A stretch of 64,000 nucleotides of DNA from Coenobita brevimanus (taxonomy: Eukaryota; Arthropoda; Malacostraca; Decapoda; Coenobitidae), in NCBI GenBank assembly GCA_032717465.1, contig CM064713.1, positions 1,867,501 through 1,931,500 on the forward strand. Reading direction: 5' to 3'. This document shows positions 10,196 to 20,889 of the stretch, in pieces (the first letter of the stretch is position 1; each line of letters begins with the position of its first letter). Under the pieces are notes generated by a model. It searched no databases and was not told the origin of the DNA. It saw nothing but the letters and a program-made list of their open reading frames with translations. The position numbers were made by a program, and so were the translations under genes.

Positions 10196-10771
10196 CTAAT
10201 CCCACAAAGGGTGGCCGCAGACAAAATGCCTCCAAGTCACTCTGTCACCCACCATTTGACTACCCTCCCCCCAACTCACCCCCCCCTCCCTCATATACCT
10301 CTCAACTCCATCCCTCCACCTCATCCTCGGTCTACCTCTCCCTCTCCCTCCCTCCACCTCACCTACATACACCCTCTTAGTCAGTCTTTCATTCTCCATT
10401 CTCTCCACATGTCCAAACCACCTCAGTGTATTTCTCCTAATCTTCTCAACCACATCCACATCTACCCCACAACGTTCCTTCACTTCTTCATTCGTCAACC
10501 TGTCCCTCCACGTCACTCCACATGCTCCTCTCAAGTAACTCATTTCCACTGCTCTCACTCTTGACTTGTTCCCCTCTTGCAAGGTCCACACCTCGCTTCC
10601 ATATGTCAGGGTAGGGATCACAGTACCATCATGCAGTGACTTCTTAACTTCCATACTCACCTCCCTATTTCTCATCACTGCTTTCAGTGTACCAACAACC
10701 TTCCTTCCCTGCTGTACCCTTTCACGTACTTCATCCCCCAAAGTTCCATCCTTACTCATCACACTACCCAA
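10196..10771 (-). pseudogene. RTE copy B, thumb and C-terminal tail
   Basis: The frame begins at LGSVMSKDGTLGDEV and continues through LTYGSEVWTLQEG, YLRGACGVTWRDRLTNEEV, TLRWFGHVERM and RGRPRMRWRDGVERYMREGG to HFVCGHPLWD and a stop. It is the direct continuation of the RT frame after the indel. The tail sequence occurs at least eight times in the window because most copies are 5'-truncated. Confidence 0.8.
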
Positions 10772-11790
10772 GTATTGTACTTGAATGCACTCACATTCTC
10801 CATATCCTCACCATCCAACCTCACTGCACACTCTGTGACTTCATTCCTCTCAAACACCATAACTTTACTTTTGTTTACATTAACTTTCAGCTTCCTCCTC
10901 CTACACACTGTCCCAAATTCATTCACCAAACCTTGCAACTGCCATTCATCTTCACTCAACAATACTGTATCATCAGCAAACAGCAACACCGGAAGCTTCC
11001 AAATCTCACCCTCATTCATTAGGGCCAACCCCACATCCACTGCCCTACCTTGCACCTCCTTTACAACCCCATCCATATATATATTAAACAGCCATGGAGA
11101 CATCACACACCCCTGTTTCAGTCCCACATTGAGATCAAAGAACTCACTCAGCTCACCATCCACTCGCACCGTAGCCCTAGCTCCCTCGTACATACTCTTC
11201 ACAGCACTCAGCAATTTCCCCTTCACTCCATATATTCTTAATACCTTCCACATACCTTTCCTATCTATTCTGTCATAAGCTTTCTCCAAGTCCATGAAGG
11301 CAGCATACACTTTCCTTCCCTTCTCTAGATACTTCTCCACTAAACATCTTAGAACAAATATCTGATCTACACACCCTTTTCCCTTCCTAAATCCCCCTTG
11401 TTCTTCTTCAACTAGCTCCTCTGTCATATGCCTGACCCTATCAATGAGTATTCTACCATATATTTTACCAGTCACACTAAGAAGGCAAATACCCCTATGG
11501 TTACCACATACTTCTCTCTCCCCTTTTCCTTTGTACAGAGGAACAATTATACCTGATTTCCAGTCCTCTGGAACCCTTCCCTCTTCCCAAGCCAATCTAC
11601 ACAACTTCCATATGCACTCCACAACAATCTCACCCCCATACCTAAGCATTTCACCATACACACCATCAATTCCTGGGGCCTTTCCCAGTTTAATCTTCTT
11701 CATAGCTTCCACTACTTCCGCCCTACTGATCTCTTCCTCCCTCCTCTCATCTCTTCTTCTCCCAGCCATTCCCCAACCACTTATACTCAC
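10759..11790 (-). pseudogene. RTE copy B, reverse transcriptase domain
   Basis: The 343-codon frame contains KLGKAPGIDGVYGEMLRYGG, SGIIVPLYKGKGEREVCGNHRG, GGFRKGKGCVDQIFVLR, FMDLEKAYDRIDRKGMWK, GLKQGCVMSPWLFNIYMDG and the catalytic FADDTVLLSED. All RT palm motifs are present, unlike copy A where they are split by a frameshift. The frame leaves register at AFKY, where a five-base insertion resembling a local duplication precedes TTGGGTAGTGTGATG. It continues in the next feature. Confidence 0.82.
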
Positions 11791-11797
11791 ACTGCTC

Positions 11798-13243
11798 TCA
11801 CTCTACATTCAACAAATCCTCAAAGTGCTCCTTCCATCTCCTCAATTTCTCTCTCTTCTCCACCAGCAATCTATTATTCCTATCTTTCACTCCCCTATTA
11901 TTTCCCCTTTCACACTGCCTTACTTTCTTTACCTCCTTCCAAAACAATTTCTTACTCTCCCTCCATTTCACACTCAGATTCCTCCCAAACTCTTCATCCA
12001 CTTTCTTCTTACTCTCCTTCACCAGTCTCTTAACCTCCCTTCTCCTGCTCACATATACCTCTCTCTTCTCTCTCTCATCTTCTCCCCTACCTCTACTTGC
12101 CAACCATTCACCATATGCCATCTTCTTTTGTTCCACAGCTCGTTTCACCTCATCATTCCACCATGCTGTCCCTTGCACACCCTTGCATCTCCTCCTCACT
12201 CCACAAACCACCTCACACGCTGCGCCTATCTCTTCCGTGAATATCTTACATACGTCTTCCACCCCTTCCATCTGCTCTAGCTCATACCTTCCCAATCTTT
12301 CTTCCACTATGCTCTTATACTCTGTCATTTTCTCACTATCTTGCAATTTCTCCACTCTTCTCACAGGAGCTGCTTCCTCCTGTCTTCCCCTTTGCCTCCT
12401 CAACCACTTTCTTTGCATCTTTACCTTGGCCATCACTAAGTGATGGTCCGAGACTCCATTCCCCCACCCTCTCCACACTCTTGCATCCAACACTTGTCTT
12501 CTCATTCGCTCGTCCACACACACGTAGTCTATCATTGCCTTTCGTTCAACAAGTTCACCATCCATCCTCCTCATTACTCTCCATGTATACCGGTGGATCA
12601 TCTTATGATGAAAGTAGGTATTGGCTATTGCCAACCCCTTACAAACACAGATGTCCACCAAAGCACTACCATTCCCATCTACTTCAGTTGGCACATCCCA
12701 CTGACCAACCACTCCATCCACTCGTACATTCCCAACTTTGCCATTCATGTCTCCAATCAACAGCACTCTCTCGCTCCTCTCAAACTTGTCCATACATGCT
12801 TCTACTCTCGCCCAAAACTCATCTTTCACTCTTGCCACTCGATCCTCTGTTGGAGCATACACACATACAATCGCCCATGCTTGTATACCTACTTTCATCC
12901 TCACCCATACAATCCTTGCACCCACTGTTCCATACTCTCTTATATTCTCCTTCCACTTCTTGCTTATCATCAGACATACTCCCTCTCTTGCCCTCTCATT
13001 CTCACTGACTCCCGCACATATACCTACACCATATTCCCATTCTCTCACCCTTTCACCTTTCCATTTAGTTTCAATCAATCCACATATATCCACTTTTGCA
13101 TCCTCAAGCACCTGAACAATCTCTCTCTCTTTCACTTCATCATTCACTCCTCTCACATTCCATGTTCCCACCCTAAGAATGTCCTTTGTCCGTTCCTTAG
13201 TCGTCAACGTATGGTCCGTCTGGGTCCGAGGCGCTTTATTCAC
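11798..13243 (-). pseudogene. RTE copy B, endonuclease (EEP) domain and linker
   Basis: The 481-residue frame carries the endonuclease/exonuclease/phosphatase fold that nicks target DNA. Visible motifs are GTWNVR (residues 26-31), GLIETKW with the catalytic Glu near 58, CVYAPTED (127-134), GDMNGKVG with the Asp/Asn pair near 165-167, RYTWR, DYVCVDERMR and the terminal SDHH at 265-268. A basic linker of about 200 residues follows. The frame stops at LLNVE just where copies A and C continue into the RT. The protein was therefore probably one continuous ORF, interrupted here by a small indel. Confidence 0.85.
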
Positions 13244-13512
13244 TTTTTTAGTTAGTTCTTTTTACGGGGTGGGGCACTAACCCACCACCAACCCTTTTAG
13301 TCGCCTCGTACGACAAGCAGGGATACTGGGGGAGTATTCTTGAAACCCCCCTACCCCAGAAAACAAATGCAACATAGGTTGCAAAGAGCTTAGGTGCAAT
13401 GACTCTGATCAGGCCAGTACCGAAGGAGCGTATATTATAGTCACTGTTTTCAGTCTCTGACATTGATACAATAATCTCTGGTTACATGTTAATCTCTGGT
13501 TACACATGTTAT

Positions 13513-14035
13513 TTGTGGTAGGTGGGGGCACCCACCATCCACTCACTTGATGTAGTGCTGCTCTCGGGTGTCTGTCCTTTCCTCTCCTCCATCCTTCTTT
13601 CCTTCCATCCTCTTCTGTCTTTTTTTCCTTCATACTTTCCTCATCTATCTGTCTGCTGGTGACTTTACACTTCCTCTTCTGTCTTTCTTTTCTTCATTCT
13701 TTCCTCTTTCTTCTGCCTCTGGGTGATTCTACACTGAGTGACAAGCCAAATGGTTTCCTGTACACCAGGAAACCATTTATTATGCTGGGTGGTAACTATA
13801 TGACCAAATTTTGGTGCCTGGTGGTTTAGTAGGTAATTATTGCGCTCCAGTCGGATTGAGCCGGTGAAGGTTTATATCCAAGGGGTGGTTAGAGTTTATT
13901 GCTCACATAATGCCACTCAGGGATGAGTGAGGCTGGTCAGTATCATCTTAAATGTCAGGACCAACTGCCTAGCCCTTGGCTTCTACGCTTCTCATGGGAC
14001 AACATAGGATTGGATGATGGATTGATGGATGGATA
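13513..14035 (+). repeat. Family G repeat, full-length copy
   Basis: The element is about 520 bases. It starts with GGTAGGTGGGGGCACCCACC and has a long C/T-rich section with two direct repeats of a CTGGTGACTTTACACT-type motif. A perfect 13-base palindrome arm (AAATGGTTTCCTG at 13748) with a five-base loop follows. A tRNA-like stretch then has a TGGTTTAGTAGGTAATT A-box relative and GGTTTATATCC B-box relative 47 bases apart. It ends in the conserved AAATGTCAGGACCAACTGCC and CTACGC end and a (GATGGATG)n tail. About ten copies are visible in the window. It is probably a composite SINE. Confidence 0.7.
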
Positions 14036-14384
14036 CACATGTTATGCTGCTGTTAAGATTGTTAGTGTGTGGCAATGGTACATTCCAAGATTGCAGTTTT
14101 GTAATCATGAACACAGTATATAGCAGAGAAATGCTTGAACTTTAATGATGTGTACAGCACTTGGCACCTGAAAAGTTTGTTTCTTTCATCACAGTGTGCA
14201 TTCCAGGGATAGAACAAGCTAACAGGTGATGAATCAGGGTGGAAAAAGATAGAAAAAAATGCCTTTGTCCTGGTATAGACTGGCTTTGGCTGCTGCTTGC
14301 TAATGATGACCTGGAAAATGAGCACAGTTGTTTCTAAATATTTTTTTTTATTTTTGAAGATCTAATAATTTAAATATTAAAGAA

Positions 14385-14836
14385 ATGTCCTTCTTTCCTT
14401 CCATCCTCTTCTTTCTTTCTTTCCTTCTTTCGTTCCTTGTCCCTCTGCCTACGGGTGACTTTACACTCCCTCTTCTGTCTTTATTTCCTTCATTCTGTAT
14501 TTTTCCCTCTGCCTGTGGGTGACTCTACACTGAGTGACAAGCCAAATGGTTTCCTGTACACCAGGAAACCATTTACTACCCTGGGTGGTGACCATATAGC
14601 CAAATTTTGGCATCTGGTGGTTTAGTGGGTATTTATTGCGTTCCAGTCGGATTGAGCCTGTGAAGGTTTATATCCAAGGGATGGTTGAGGTTGATTGCTT
14701 ACGTAATGCCACTCAGGGATGAGTGAGGGGGGTCACTCTCATTTTAAATGTCGAGACCAACTGCCTAGCCCCGGGCTCCTACGCTCCTTATGGGGCAGTG
14801 TAGGATTGGATGATGGATGGATGGATGGATGGATTA
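14385..14836 (+). repeat. Family G repeat, copy lacking the 5' end
   Basis: The copy begins inside the C/T-rich section and keeps the perfect palindrome (14544-14574), the tRNA-like boxes, the conserved 3' end and a long (ATGG)n tail. It follows the preceding full copy by about 350 bases of unique sequence in the same direction. Confidence 0.7.
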
Positions 14837-15138
14837 AAGAAATGTGGTTTTGGTGGCCAGCCAAATGTAATATTTTATGTTGCAGTTGTGGCTGTGATAA
14901 TTCAGCACAAACTTGTATCATAGGACCTCTGCTTATATAGTTTTTGGGATGTGGAAGAATATCATGCAAGAAGAATATCATAAAAAAAAAAACAGTATTG
15001 TAATAATGAGAGGAAAATTATTTACCAACTGGACTCCTCCAGGTTCCCCTCGAAACCCATTTTTAGCCAGATTTTATCAGAGAAAAATTATACCAAAGAA
15101 TACATTTTGGTCTTGCAAAGCCAATGAGAAAATTATCT

Positions 15139-15235
15139 CTCATCTTAAATGTCAAGACAAACTAGCCTATCCCCGGGCTTTAACGCTTCTCGTTGGCAAC
15201 ACAGGTTTAGATGATGGATGAATGGATGAGAACTA
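15139..15235 (+). repeat. Family G repeat, 3' tail only
   Basis: Only the last 95 bases or so are present: CATCTTAAATGTCAAGACAAAC, CCCCGGGCTTTAACGC and TTTAGATGATGGATGAATGG. Confidence 0.6.
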
Positions 15236-15444
15236 GCTCGCAAAGAAATCCATGTGAAATGGATTTCACTGTTTAAATATGATGCGCTGACTGAGTATGC
15301 TATTTGCAAGTGAAGAAACACTTCTTTGTACTGTAAATTTTAAGCCTTTTAACTCTTGTGTTTGGTGATATTTATCATTATTGTTTTAGTGGTGTAATGC
15401 AGCTTATGGTTGTATTATTTTCAGAACTGGCAAGATTAATACCT

Positions 15445-15675
15445 CCCTTCCTCTTTTGTCTTTCTTTTGTTAATTCTTTCCCTTTCCCTCTGCCTGTGGG
15501 TGACTCAACACTGATTGACAAGCCAAATGGTTTCCTGTACACCAGGAATGCCACTCAGGGATGAGTGAGGCTGGTCACTCTCATCTTAAATGTCAGGACC
15601 AACTTGCCTAGCCCCGGGCTTCTACGCTCATCTGGGGGCAACATAGGATTGGATGATGGGTGGATGGATGGATAG
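15445..15675 (+). repeat. Family G repeat, internally deleted copy
   Basis: The C/T-rich section runs up to the first palindrome arm (AAATGGTTTCCTGTACACCAGG). It then jumps directly to AATGCCACTCAGGGATGAGTG, losing the second arm and the tRNA-like part. The 3' end and ATGG tail are intact. The deletion starts within the hairpin loop region, consistent with template jumping at the hairpin. Confidence 0.65.
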
Positions 15676-15852
15676 AATTTTAAAAAGGATACGGCCAATT
15701 TTTTTTATTTGACCAGGAGGTACTGTATGGATTAAAACCAGAGGGCTAGGTGCTGCCATGTACAGTTTTACACAGACTGGCTGACTGATATGAGGCCATT
15801 TTGAATTAGTTAGATATAAAAAGAAAACTTGCGTTATTTTGTTGAATGACTT

Positions 15853-16380
15853 TGTTTGTGGTAGGTGGGGGCACTCACCATCCACTCACTCGATTTAGTA
15901 CTGCTGTCGGGTGTCTGCCTTTTCCTCTCCTCCATCTTCTTTCATTCCATCCTCTTCTGTCTTCCATTCCTTCATTCTTTCCTTGTCCTTCTGCCTACGG
16001 GTAACTTTACACTCCCTCTTCAGTCTGTCTTTCTTTCATTCTTTCCTCTTCCTTCTGTCTGTGGGTGACTGTACACTGAGTGACAAGCCAAATGGTTTCC
16101 TGTACCCCAGGAATCCATTTACTACACTGGGTGGTATTTTGGCACCTGGTGGGTGAGTGGGTAATTAGTGCACTCCAGTCGAATTGAGCCGGTGAAGGTT
16201 TATATCCAAGGAGTGGTTGGGGTTGATTGCTCATGTAATGCCACTCAGGGATGAGTGAGGCTGGTCACTCTTATTTTAAATGTCGGGACCAACTGCCTAG
16301 CCCCGGGCTCCTGTGCTCCTCATTGGGCAGTGTAGGATTGGATGATGGATGGTTGGATGGATGGATGGATGGATGAATGA
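15853..16380 (+). repeat. Family G repeat, full-length copy next to a TRIT1 acceptor
   Basis: The copy is complete from GGTAGGTGGGGGCACTCACC to a long (GGATGGAT)n tail. The palindrome has two substitutions. The tail ends only about 20 bases before the AG that starts the last TRIT1 exon, so the pyrimidine tract CTATTTTTTTTATCTTTGGCAG is the only intron sequence left between them. Confidence 0.7.
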
Positions 16381-16402
16381 CTATTTTTTTTATCTTTGGC
16401 AG

Positions 16403-16563
16403 ATGACAAGACCCGCCACTATTGTGAAGTGTGTGAGCGGGTGATCATCGGTGAGCAGCAGTGGCAGGTGCACCTTACTAGCAACAGACACAGCAAGATA
16501 CTCAAACGCAAGAAAAATGCTCCAAAAGAACAGAGTGGGAATAAGCAAAAGAAATATAGCTGA
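16403..16563 (+). CDS. TRIT1: tRNA dimethylallyltransferase, last coding exon with C2H2 finger
   Basis: The exon follows the acceptor TTTATCTTTGGCAG. Its first two bases complete the codon left open by exon d, and it reads to TGA at 16561-16563. It encodes DKTRHYCEVCERVIIGEQQW, then QVHLTSNRH and a lysine-rich end. CxxC-x12-H-x5-H is the U1/matrin-like zinc finger at the C terminus of animal and fungal TRIT1 proteins, thought to aid tRNA binding. The basic tail (KILKRKKN and NKQKKYS) could serve nuclear or nucleolar targeting, but that is inference. The exon sits about 6.6 kb from exon d because of the RTE and family G insertions. The finger and the frame-consistent join make the call secure. 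Confidence 0.92.
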
Positions 16564-18655
16564 TGCAATGTGATAGACTGTGTACAGTACGTACATAGAC
16601 CTCGAGAAATGTATAGTACAGTATTTTGAAGACAAAAAGTACGAGAGAGGCTGTTATTTTACACGAAAGAAGCAGTATATTGCTATCTAAATATAGTTGT
16701 TAAAAGAAAATATTACCATTTATTATTGCATAAGTATCTGATACTTTAAGAAAACAAAAGTGAAATGTTTAAGAAACTGAGAATAATGTAACTTTTCCAT
16801 TGCTGTAAATCATACTACTCATTGTTATGAGCAACTAGCAGGCATGTAGTGCCTGGAGTAAGAATGACATAAAATTTTGTGTTCTTTATGAATTCCAGTT
16901 GGGAGATTAGGGAAGTTAAGTGGAGAGCAGGCATAATGCCATTGCAGTTTCTCATATACAATGACTCTCTTGCTGCCAGCATAGTAGAACATTTAATATA
17001 ATTTATTGTGTTCATTGGAAATGATGGATGGGCTGTGGGAAGGAAGACTGTTGTTCTGGGCTTTGCAAATGGGTTTCCTTGGTGGATGGTTGTTACTAGC
17101 ACCTTTCGGATGGATGCCAAATCAGGTGAATCAAGTCATGCGTGTCCTTTGTATTTCCCAACTGAATGCTTGTTTTTTTTTTTCCCCCTTCTCTGTGGGT
17201 GACATGTCAAGGACTTTTTGGATCCTGAAGATCTATTTTTCCATTGGGGTCAAAGATTTGTTCTACCTGATTGCAGTACTGTAATTTGAGTTCTAGAAGG
17301 ACAGGAACCTAGTCTATCTCATTATTTCCCCTCCTTTCAATTTTCGTTTCCTTAATTTCTACAGTATTCAGACTGTTTTATGCAAACGTAAAGGGTGAGA
17401 AATTAAATTGGTTTCTCAAATTATTTTACTGTGTAATTTTGCATCTCTCATGGAAGAATCAGAGGGTGGCATTCTTACTTCAGAAAATGCTACAGGGTGG
17501 ATCCTAACACAATGGATTCTGATGTACTATGTGTACAACAGTATCGTACAGTACTTATCATATGTGCTAGGGTGCGCCATACAATACAAAGCTACCTTAG
17601 TCATCTGGGACATTACTCAGTGTGACCATATCCACTCCTGAGTGACTGACACTGGTACTTCTGAAAGCAGGTATTTGTCGTTTTATAATCCTATCCTGAT
17701 TATTCTCCAGATTCAAGTGATTGTAAGCACCAGCAGGGTCATGTATAGGAACAGGCTTTTTCTCTACAAATTAGTGACATTTCTCCTCAGTCACTCCTGC
17801 TCTGGTCATTGCTCAAAAGCAGTTTATGCATGCATTCATCTCCCATCATGACAGGTATGCAGCATCCATCTAACCACACAGTGTCACTGCTTATGTCCAA
17901 CTGTCAAATGCACAAGTTAGTTGGTACTTTAAGCATTCATTTGTGCACTTGGTCAGCTCTGGAACTGTTCTCAGACTCCTTCCCATTGTCTGCAGTCTTT
18001 TAAATGCAGTATATCTAGGCACCTCAGAATTAACGGATCTTCATTTTGACTTCCTTTTTTGCTCAGTAATCTTTCGATGATGATGATGAATGATGATCTT
18101 TAGAAAGGGCAAGATTTGGAGACTGTCAGCCTTGTATTCCTTTGTAGCATTCACTCGTCTTCCAGACCTCATTTCCTACCTAAGGATGGGGTGAGGTAGG
18201 GTCCAGAGGGTAAGAAAAACCTGATAGGAGAAATTAGTCAAAGGTCTGGCCATTTAAATGAGCCTCAATCATTCATTTAAGCACTTCAGTCCCCTGGAAT
18301 CCTGGATCTTCTTCACAGCCATAACCATCCACATTTATGCACCTCATTCCATCAACCAGCTGGATGACTCACATCATAGGGAAAAAACAGGGGTGCCAAA
18401 CCCCTGTCCCACACTCCTTTGTGCAAAATTCTTCCAACCAGTTTGATTCACTGCCATTTTTCTAGCCGTATCAGTCTCCATGCCTTGCTTTCTCACACAT
18501 CTGCCATATCTATACTTACTACATTTCCACCTCTAAACTCACTCAGATTTAACCTTTTCATCACTGTTAAAACCCATTCTCTCCAGATGATCATACCAGC
18601 AAAGCACATTTTTTGGTGTCCACAGACTTCCATACTCCACATCTTTCACTGAATC
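16564..18655 (+). other. TRIT1 3' UTR and downstream sequence
   Basis: The 3' UTR starts here. I cannot fix its end, because no clear AATAAA lies in the first 700 bases and only weaker A/T-rich variants are present. The sequence from 18070 to 18190 faintly resembles family E. The part from 18250 to 18650 is C/T-rich on + and may be an eroded antisense LINE fragment. No other exon is visible. Confidence 0.4.
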
Positions 18656-18839
18656 ATGATGAGAGAGGTGAAAAGATTAGTAAGAGAGAGTAAGAAGAGA
18701 GTGAATGAGGAATTTGGAAGGAATTTGAGTGTAAAGTGGAGGGATTGTAAAAAATGTTCTGGAAAGAGGTGAAGAGAGTAAGACAGGGTGCAGTTAGTAG
18801 GGGAGTGAAAGATAATAATGGTAGATTACTAGTGGAGAA

Positions 18840-19043
18840 TTGTTTAACATAGAGAATGGAATTAATGCGAGTATAAGTGGCTGGGGAATGGCTGGGAGAA
18901 GGAGGGAGGTGAGAAGACAGGAAGAAATCAGTAGGATAGAAGTTGTGGAAGCAATGAAGAAAGTCAAATTAGGGAAAGCCCCAGGAATTGATGGAGTGTG
19001 TGGTGAAATACTGATGCATGGGGGAGAGATAATAGTACTGTAG
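18840..19043 (+). pseudogene. RTE copy C, start of reverse transcriptase region
   Basis: The frame encodes SISGWGMAGRRREVRRQEEIS and VKLGKAPGIDGVCGEILMHGG, then reaches a TAG. Base changes and an indel near 19140 separate it from the main RT frame. Confidence 0.7.
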
Positions 19044-19149
19044 AATGGATGTGGAAGATGTGCAGATTGGCCTGGGAGGAAGATAGAGTCCTGAAGGATA
19101 GGAAGTCAGGTATAATTATTCCCTTGTACAAAGGAAAAGGGGAAAAGAA

Positions 19150-20460
19150 ATGTGTGGTAATCATAGGGGCATTTGTCTTCTTAGTGTAATGGGAAAAGTG
19201 TATGGTAGGGTACTTATTGACAGAGTTAGGGAAATAACAGAGGAATTAGTTGGAGAAGAACAGGGAGGCTTTAGGAAGGGAAGAGGTTGTGTAGATCAGA
19301 TAATCATTCATAGATCTTTAGTGGAAAAGCTTCTAGAGAAGGGAAAGAAGTTGTATTCGGCCTTCATGGATTTGAAGAAAGCATATGACAGAGTGGATAG
19401 ACAAGGATTGTGGAAAGTATTAAGAATATATGGAGTAGATGGGAAGTTGTTGAATGCTGTGAAGAGTATGTATGGTGGTGTTAAGGCTGCAGTGCGTGTG
19501 GATGGTGAACTGATTGAATTTTTCTCTTTGAAAGTTGGGCTGAAACAGGGATGTGTCATGTCTCCATGGTTGTTCAATCTGTTCATGGATAGGGTAATAA
19601 AAGAGATACAAGGTAGGGCAGTGGATGTTGGAGTGGCCCTAGTGAGAGAGGGTAGTGTTTGGAAACTCCCTGTACTGTTGTTTGCAGATGATACTGTGCT
19701 GTTAAGTGAAGACGAAAGGGAGATACAAGGCTTGGTGGATGAGTTTGGGAGAGTATGTAAGAAACAGAATCTAAAGGTGAATGTAGGGAAGAGTAAAGTG
19801 ATGGTCTTTGAGAGAGGTGAAGTCAGTGAATGTACAGTGAGGTTGGATGGTGAGGGAATGGAAAATGTGAGTACGTTTAAGTACTTGGGGAGTGTTATGC
19901 ATAAGGATGGAAGTCTAGAGTACGAAGTGCGTCAATGGGTACAACAAGTAAGAAAGGTTGCTGGTTCCTTGAAAGCAGTGATAAGAAACAGGAAAGTGAG
20001 CATGGAAGTGATAAAGTTACTACATGACTGTATTGTGATACCAACTCTAACGTATGGAAGTGAAGCTTGGACATTGTTGGAAGGAGACAAGTCAAGAGTG
20101 AGAGCAGTGGAAATGAGTTATTTAAGAGGAGTCTGTGGAGTCACATGGAGAGACTGGCTGACAAATGAGGATATAAAGGAGTGTTGTGGTGTGGATGTGG
20201 ATGTGATAGGAAGCATTATGAGGAACACACTGAGGTGGTTTGGCCATGTGGAGAGGATGGAGGGTGAGAGATTGATGAGGAGAGTGTATGTGAGTGAGGT
20301 GAAGAGGGGGAGGGGGAGGGGGAGGCTGAGGATGAGATGGAGGGATGGGGTGGAGAGGTATATGAGAGAGGGGGGTGTAAGTTGGGAGCAGGGCAGTGAG
20401 ATGGCTGGTGACAGGGCGGCATGGAGGCAATTTGTTTGTGACCACCCCAAATGGGATTGA
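19150..20460 (+). pseudogene. RTE copy C, reverse transcriptase core and tail (longest RT frame)
   Basis: The 436-codon frame is open from CGNHRGICLLSVMGKVYGRV through GGFRKGRGCVDQII, FMDLKKAYDRVDRQGLWK, GLKQGCVMSPWLFNLFMDR and FADDTVLLSEDER, then the tail motifs WRDWLTNEDIKE, TLRWFGHVERM and RDGVERYM, to FVCDHPKWD and a stop. It retains every RT palm motif, including the two catalytic aspartates, but has lost the endonuclease and the start of the RT. It would need a helper to move. Confidence 0.82.
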
Positions 20461-20514
20461 GGCGTCTGGCAATAGATAGATAGATAGATGAAATTCCTTC
20501 TGCCTTCACTCACT

Positions 20515-20840
20515 GCATTCCACACATGTTCCAAAAAACCCTTTTTTCACTGCTGTTACTCTTGACTTTCATTTCCATGCAACATACCAGTCATATTAAT
20601 GTAGCCTCTAAATTTCCCATCATGGAAGCCTCTCACAGCTGCCACACTCAGACCTCTGTTTAATATCCAGGCCTTCATAGAGCCAGCCACTTTCCCTCAC
20701 TTTGCTGTCTACTTTCTCATCCCTTTGCAAATTTACCTCTTTTCTATCAATGCTTCAGGTACTGAAATTTCTTCACGTGTTCATCTTTCTCCATTCATAA
20801 TCACATTAGTCATTCTCCATTCCCTGCACGTGACATTCAT
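20515..20840 (-). pseudogene. Eroded LINE fragment, antisense
   Basis: On the minus strand a short stretch reads roughly as a V-MNGERM-T--KFQYL sequence followed by Gly/Ser-rich LINE thumb-like codons, with several stops. It is reminiscent of the post-RT region of RTE relatives. It lies between RTE copy C and LINE2. The match is weak and short. Confidence 0.35.
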
Positions 20841-20889
20841 TTCGTTTCGTTTTTGGAGGCACCAGCATGCTTGCATGGGTCGTCCTTGG

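Larger units (their letters stand above)
10172..13345 (-). mobile_element. RTE-type non-LTR retrotransposon, copy B, near full length
   Basis: Read on the minus strand, the element has a 5' leader containing GTCGTACGAGGCGACTAAAAG. An apurinic-type endonuclease ORF follows, then a reverse transcriptase region, the Arg-rich C-terminal tail and a short 3' end ending in (TAGA)n at 10172-10186. It is the most complete RTE copy here, about 3.2 kb, and lies antisense in the last TRIT1 intron. Two frame breaks separate endonuclease from RT (near 11795) and RT from tail (near 10765). Assignment to the RTE clade rests on the endonuclease-plus-RT layout, short size and simple-repeat tail; a phylogeny would be needed to confirm it. 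Confidence 0.85.
18656..20490 (+). mobile_element. RTE-type non-LTR retrotransposon, copy C, 5'-truncated
   Basis: The copy begins in the basic linker after the endonuclease and has a short deletion near 18835 relative to copy A. It then contains the whole RT and tail and finishes with (TAGA)n at 20474-20488. It lies on + downstream of TRIT1. Its sequence is close to copy A and more distant from copy B, so at least two RTE subfamilies are present. Confidence 0.85.

Noticed and set aside
11444..13255. Plus-strand Ser/Leu/Pro-rich frames of up to 278 codons
   Set aside because: They are antisense to the endonuclease and RT of RTE copy B.
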